Positions 61,501-64,000 of a DNA stretch of 64,000 nt are shown one piece after another. The translations under genes were made by a program, and so were the position numbers. The stretch is from Oscillatoriaceae cyanobacterium Prado104 (GTDB lineage Bacteria; Cyanobacteriota; Cyanobacteriia; Cyanobacteriales; Microcoleaceae): positions 1 to 64,000 of the forward strand of contig JALOON010000045.1 in the NCBI GenBank assembly GCA_025454405.1, given 5' to 3'. Position 1 is the stretch's first letter; each line of letters opens with the position of its first letter. Under the pieces are notes generated by a model that was not told the origin of the DNA, did not search any database, and saw only the letters and a list, made by a program, of their open reading frames with translations.

Positions 61501-61550
61501 TTAGGGCGTCCTAGAATATTTACAATTTGTTAGATTCGAGCACACTCTAG

Positions 61551-61926
61551 TAGGTTGGGTTGACGAAGGAAACCCAACACCAACTGTTGTTGGGCAAAGC
61601 GAGTTGTTGAGCAATCCGATTTATGGGGCAGTCCGATTTATGGGGCAGTCCGATTTATGGGGCAATCCGATTTGTTGGGCAATCCGATTTGTTGGGCAAT
61701 CCGATTTGTTGGGCAATCCGATTTGTTGGGCAATCCGATTTGTTGGGCAATCCGATTTGTTGGGGAAAATCATTTGTTGGGCAATCCGATTTGTTGGGGA
61801 AAATCATTTGTTGGGGAAAATCATTTGTTGGGCAATCCGATTTGTTGGGGAAAAATCATTTGTTGGGCAATCCGATTTGTTGGGGAAAATCATTTGTTGG
61901 GTTTCACTTCGTTCAACCCAACCTAC
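61551..61926. repeat. 17-bp satellite inside a GTTGGGTT palindrome
   Basis: Outer arms AGGTTGGGTTGACGAAGGAA (with ACCCAACAC, 61552-61580) and GTTTCACTTCGTTCAACCCA (with ACCTAC, 61902-61926) are complementary. Between them 17 units fill 61604-61893. The main unit is TTGTTGGGCAATCCGAT; variants are TTATGGGGCAGTCCGAT (units 2-4, with unit 4 ending in CAATCCGAT) and TTGTTGGGGAAAATCAT (units 10, 12, 13, 17; unit 15 is one base longer). All three plus frames stay open across the array, which explains several spurious ORFs. Confidence 0.92.
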
Positions 61927-61930
61927 ATAT

Positions 61931-63163
61931 TTAATATTGGCGGCCGCGCCACTGAGTGGGCGTATTTAAAGCAGAAATTAGAATTCGCAAACAAGCCAGC
62001 GGATCTGCTAAAGGTGACAGCCAAAACAGCCATTTACCCGATGCTTGAGTTCGATCGTATGATGGAGCGATCGCCCAACACAAAGCAGCTCGCACTACTA
62101 CTAAAAACACATTCAATCCCAACAACACAAAATGGGGAAATACGCCAAGCAATGCTGGCAAACCAAACAGCAAATAACACAGTAAAATCGGTACAGGCAA
62201 ACCTTGAACCGCCAGCAACAGCCACAAGTCCCCCCAAATTTGAATGCGAGAAGCAGCATCTTTCAAATCGAGCGATCGACCCCATTCATTCCAAGTTTCG
62301 ATCGCCCCTTCATACATTCGCACTTGCAACACTTTCGCGCCGTCTAAAAACCCTACTTTAAAACCTTGATGCGCCGCATACCGGGCTAAAGTCACATCAT
62401 CGCAAAAAGAATTCCTAGCAGCTTCGTAGCCTCCCAATTGCACCAAAACCTCGCGCCTGCACAAAAAACACTGACCGTTTGCCATCACCAATTCCGGCAC
62501 ATCTCCCCCAGTTCCCGTCGGTCCGAACCGATAAACTAAAGTCATTAATAATGCCGGTTGCAGCCACAATTCCCCCGGATATTTGAGAATAAACTGCGGC
62601 GATAAAGAAATTAAATCGTAATTTCCAGCCTTAGCTGTTTTGAGCAAACTCGCGATCGCCCCCGGATGCGGTACAGTATCGGCATCAATCCCCAAAATCC
62701 ACTCGCTGCGATCGTCCGCATTCAAAAAGCCAGTATGCAAAGCCCACGGACGCCCCACCCACCCAGCCGGCAGCGGATCGTCGTTAATCAAGCGAAACCG
62801 GGGGTCTTTTTGTCCCGCAGCTTTCACTAAATCCCCCGTTCCGTCCACCGAATAGCTGTCAACAACTATAACTTCCCGGAGTTCGTAACTTTGGCGGGTC
62901 AATCCCTCCAAACAAGGTGAAATGCGATCGGCCTCGTTTAAAGTCGGCACTACGACACTGCAAGTACCCAACATATCGGGCGTCGGCACATCCGGTTCCA
63001 GAGGCGGGATGCGCGATGGTCCTTTTATCAAGCGCGACAGGAGAATTGCGACGGCGGGCAGTTGCAGCAGCAGGATGGCGGCACAGATGATGTTTATTGA
63101 GAGATGGGGATGGAGGGCGATTGGTGAAATCAATTTAAAAAATTTAATAAATTTTTGATTCAA
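61931..63163 (-). CDS. cruG: GT2 family glycosyltransferase, CruG-like (2'-O-glycosyl carotenoid)
   Basis: 410 residues. An N-terminal membrane helix (about 22-46) is followed by a GT2 catalytic domain: VVVPTLNEADRISPCLEGLT, VDSYSVDGTGDLV, the metal-binding DAD in WILGIDADTVPHPG, and CDDVTLARYAAHQGF. Two or three membrane helices lie at the C-terminus. DDPLPAGWVGRPWALHTGF is typical of cyanobacterial CruG, which adds the sugar in myxol glycoside synthesis; that symbol is from remembered family features, not a search. The stop lies 5 bp beyond the arm of the 17-bp satellite. Confidence 0.72.
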   Translation of the reverse strand: MNQKFIKFFKLISPIALHPHLSINIICAAILLLQLPAVAILLSRLIKGPSRIPPLEPDVPTPDMLGTCSVVVPTLNEADRISPCLEGLTRQSYELREVIVVDSYSVDGTGDLVKAAGQKDPRFRLINDDPLPAGWVGRPWALHTGFLNADDRSEWILGIDADTVPHPGAIASLLKTAKAGNYDLISLSPQFILKYPGELWLQPALLMTLVYRFGPTGTGGDVPELVMANGQCFLCRREVLVQLGGYEAARNSFCDDVTLARYAAHQGFKVGFLDGAKVLQVRMYEGAIETWNEWGRSLDLKDAASRIQIWGDLWLLLAVQGLPVPILLCYLLFGLPALLGVFPHFVLLGLNVFLVVVRAALCWAIAPSYDRTQASGKWLFWLSPLADPLACLRILISALNTPTQWRGRQY

Positions 63164-63466
63164 ATATATTAGACCCCTGGTGAAAAGCCAGTCAAGGACG
63201 GGCTGAAAGCTTGCTCAACCGGGCAGAAGCTCCCAAGGTCTACCGAGCGCCCAACTCAAGTAATATTACAGATTGTTGCGAAAATTCAGGAAGATGGGAT
63301 TTAGATTGCGAGAATCCCCTAATCTGTATGTTGGTTAGTTGTATCGTTACGCTGGCCGATCGCACTGTCAACTATCACAACAGTACGGGAAGGTGAGAGT
63401 CCCTGTGTTTCGACCGGAGGATGAAACCCGACCCGATCTGAAATTTGAGATAACGGAGATTTTAAC
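63164..63466 (+). promoter_or_regulatory. Leader/promoter region of cpcG with possible RNA hairpins
   Basis: 303 bp between divergent cruG and cpcG. Near 63175-63245 is CTGGTGAAAAGCCAG followed by GC-rich segments, and at 63380-63450 CAGTACGGGAAGGTGAGAG, TCCCTGTGTTTCGACCGGAG and GATGAAACCCGACCC can form stems. TAACGGAGATTTTAAC is the ribosome site for the GTG at 63467. I do not recognise a known riboswitch class. Confidence 0.45.
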
Positions 63467-64000
63467 GTGGCGTTACCTTTGATAAACTACGCCCCCAAGA
63501 GCCAAAACCAGCGCGTAGCCGGTTATGAAGTGGGGGGCGACGAGCAGCCGAGAATTTTCACAACCGAAAACGTGCTGTCGTCTGGGGACATGGAGAATTT
63601 GATTTGGGCTGCCTATCGCCAGATTTACAGCGAACACCAAATCCTCAAGAGCAACCGCCAAACTTTTTTGGAGTCGCAACTCAAATTCGGTCAAATTACC
63701 GTGCGCGATTTCATCCGCGGTTTGGCGACTTCTGCTCCTTTCTTGGAGCGGAACTACCAAACTAACAGCAACTACCGGTTTGTGGAAATGTGCGTGCAGC
63801 GCGTTTTGGGTCGGGATGTGTACAGCGATCGCGAAAAGATTGCATGGTCGATCGTTGTGGCAAATAAGGGACCTCAAGGTTTTATCGACGAATTGGTAAA
63901 CAGCGCTGAGTACCTGGACAAGTTCGGTTACGATACCGTGCCTTACCAACAGCGCCGGGTATTGCCCCAGCGCAATGTTGGCGACACTCCTTTCAACCTG
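63467..64000 (+). CDS. cpcG: Phycobilisome rod-core linker polypeptide, 3' end outside the window
   Basis: 178 codons visible from GTG 63467 after [44 protein letters not shown]. The PBS linker domain (about 20-165) has [60 protein letters not shown] and [20 protein letters not shown]. CpcG joins the phycocyanin rods to the allophycocyanin core of the phycobilisome on the thylakoid surface. Full proteins are ~230-280 residues, so the C-terminus is cut off by the window. No membrane helix can be judged, so the CpcG1/CpcG2 type is open. Confidence 0.93.
   Translation, partial: MALPLINYAPKSQNQRVAGYEVGGDEQPRIFTTENVLSSGDMENLIWAAYRQIYSEHQILKSNRQTFLESQLKFGQITVRDFIRGLATSAPFLERNYQTNSNYRFVEMCVQRVLGRDVYSDREKIAWSIVVANKGPQGFIDELVNSAEYLDKFGYDTVPYQQRRVLPQRNVGDTPFNL

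Noticed and set aside
61604..61893. CRISPR array
   Set aside because: The units are directly contiguous, 17 bp, with no unique spacers and no cas genes nearby.
61604..62361. Overlapping plus-strand ORFs (121, 103 and 234 codons) with WAIRFVGQSDLL-type repeats
   Set aside because: They are the three frames of the 17-bp satellite, and the longest continues antisense through the cruG-like gene. No ribosome site and no non-repeat protein sequence.
63385..63450. Cobalamin riboswitch before cpcG
   Set aside because: GGGAAGGTGAGAGTCC resembles part of the core, but the following CCCGC-ACTGT box and the peripheral stems are absent.
63473..63949. 158-codon minus-strand ORF at the right end
   Set aside because: It is antisense to cpcG, whose linker-domain protein sequence is unmistakable.
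1..64000. tRNA, rRNA or replication-origin features
   Set aside because: By eye I found no T-loop-like GTTCRANNC within a cloverleaf, no rRNA sequence and no DnaA-box cluster. A covariance scan would settle this.

Overview
The window is chromosomal DNA from a cyanobacterium. Signs are the very frequent HIP1 octamer GCGATCGC and related GATCG-rich words, a phycobilisome rod-core linker gene (cpcG) at the right edge, a Psb32-type photosystem II repair protein, a stand-alone orange-carotenoid-protein N-terminal domain, a CruG-like carotenoid glycosyltransferase, and phylloquinone (men) genes. Heptameric short tandem repeats, many dispersed palindromic repeats, a CYP110-like P450 and large multi-PAS kinases suggest a filamentous Oscillatoria/Microcoleus/Phormidium-type genome. 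That genus-level guess is inference; no rRNA or tRNA gene is visible.

Layout. 0-2.3 kb: a DUF4365 protein with an overlapping partner, convergent with an orphan C5-cytosine methyltransferase. 2.5-6 kb: DUF4346 protein, Psb32, a broken adenylate cyclase and a cytochrome P450. 6.2-12.4 kb: a minus-strand cluster of two paralogous coiled-coil proteins, a small Cys-containing protein and a 232-residue protein whose gene is split by a 2.4-kb group II intron encoding RT/maturase/HNH. 12.5-20 kb is a dense accessory island: XRE regulator plus ImmA/IrrE protease with a readable promoter, operator and terminator; an orphan polymorphic-toxin domain with a DUF4279 partner; a PIN toxin-antitoxin pair; an ATP-grasp ligase; and a 1006-residue AlbA_2/NB-ARC/TPR protein that looks like an immune NTPase. 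20-31 kb: MFS transporter, argS, malic enzyme and a six-PAS histidine kinase. 31-37.5 kb: remnants of toxin-antitoxin modules around an operon of a dynamin/IRG-like GTPase and a Tat-exported Ala/Gly-rich protein, then a MITE-like element. 37.6-41.5 kb: C39-like peptidase, M16 peptidase and a lone DppC permease. 41.6-44.7 kb: a three-gene cassette built from shared modules, including a glycine-rich motif present in two of the three proteins and a pentapeptide-repeat membrane protein. 44.9-54.2 kb: a giant Calx-beta/subtilase/RTX protein, a GH13 enzyme, a NarL-type response regulator and a GAF histidine kinase. 54.4-55.6 kb: OCP-N-domain protein and a divergent small protein. 56-61.4 kb: menA-menH-menC-menE on the minus strand, with two short genes between menA and menH. 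61.5-64 kb: a 17-bp satellite inside a dispersed palindrome, a cruG-like gene and the start of cpcG.

The core genes serve photosynthesis and quinone, carotenoid and central metabolism. Between them lie accessory genes of conflict type and several families of dispersed palindromes, two of which have entered menE and menC in frame. The best candidates for undescribed biology are the AlbA_2-NB-ARC-TPR protein (16877-19897), the three-gene shared-motif cassette (41580-44657), the GTPase/Tat-protein operon (32951-36635) and the intron-split coiled-coil cluster (6200-12359).
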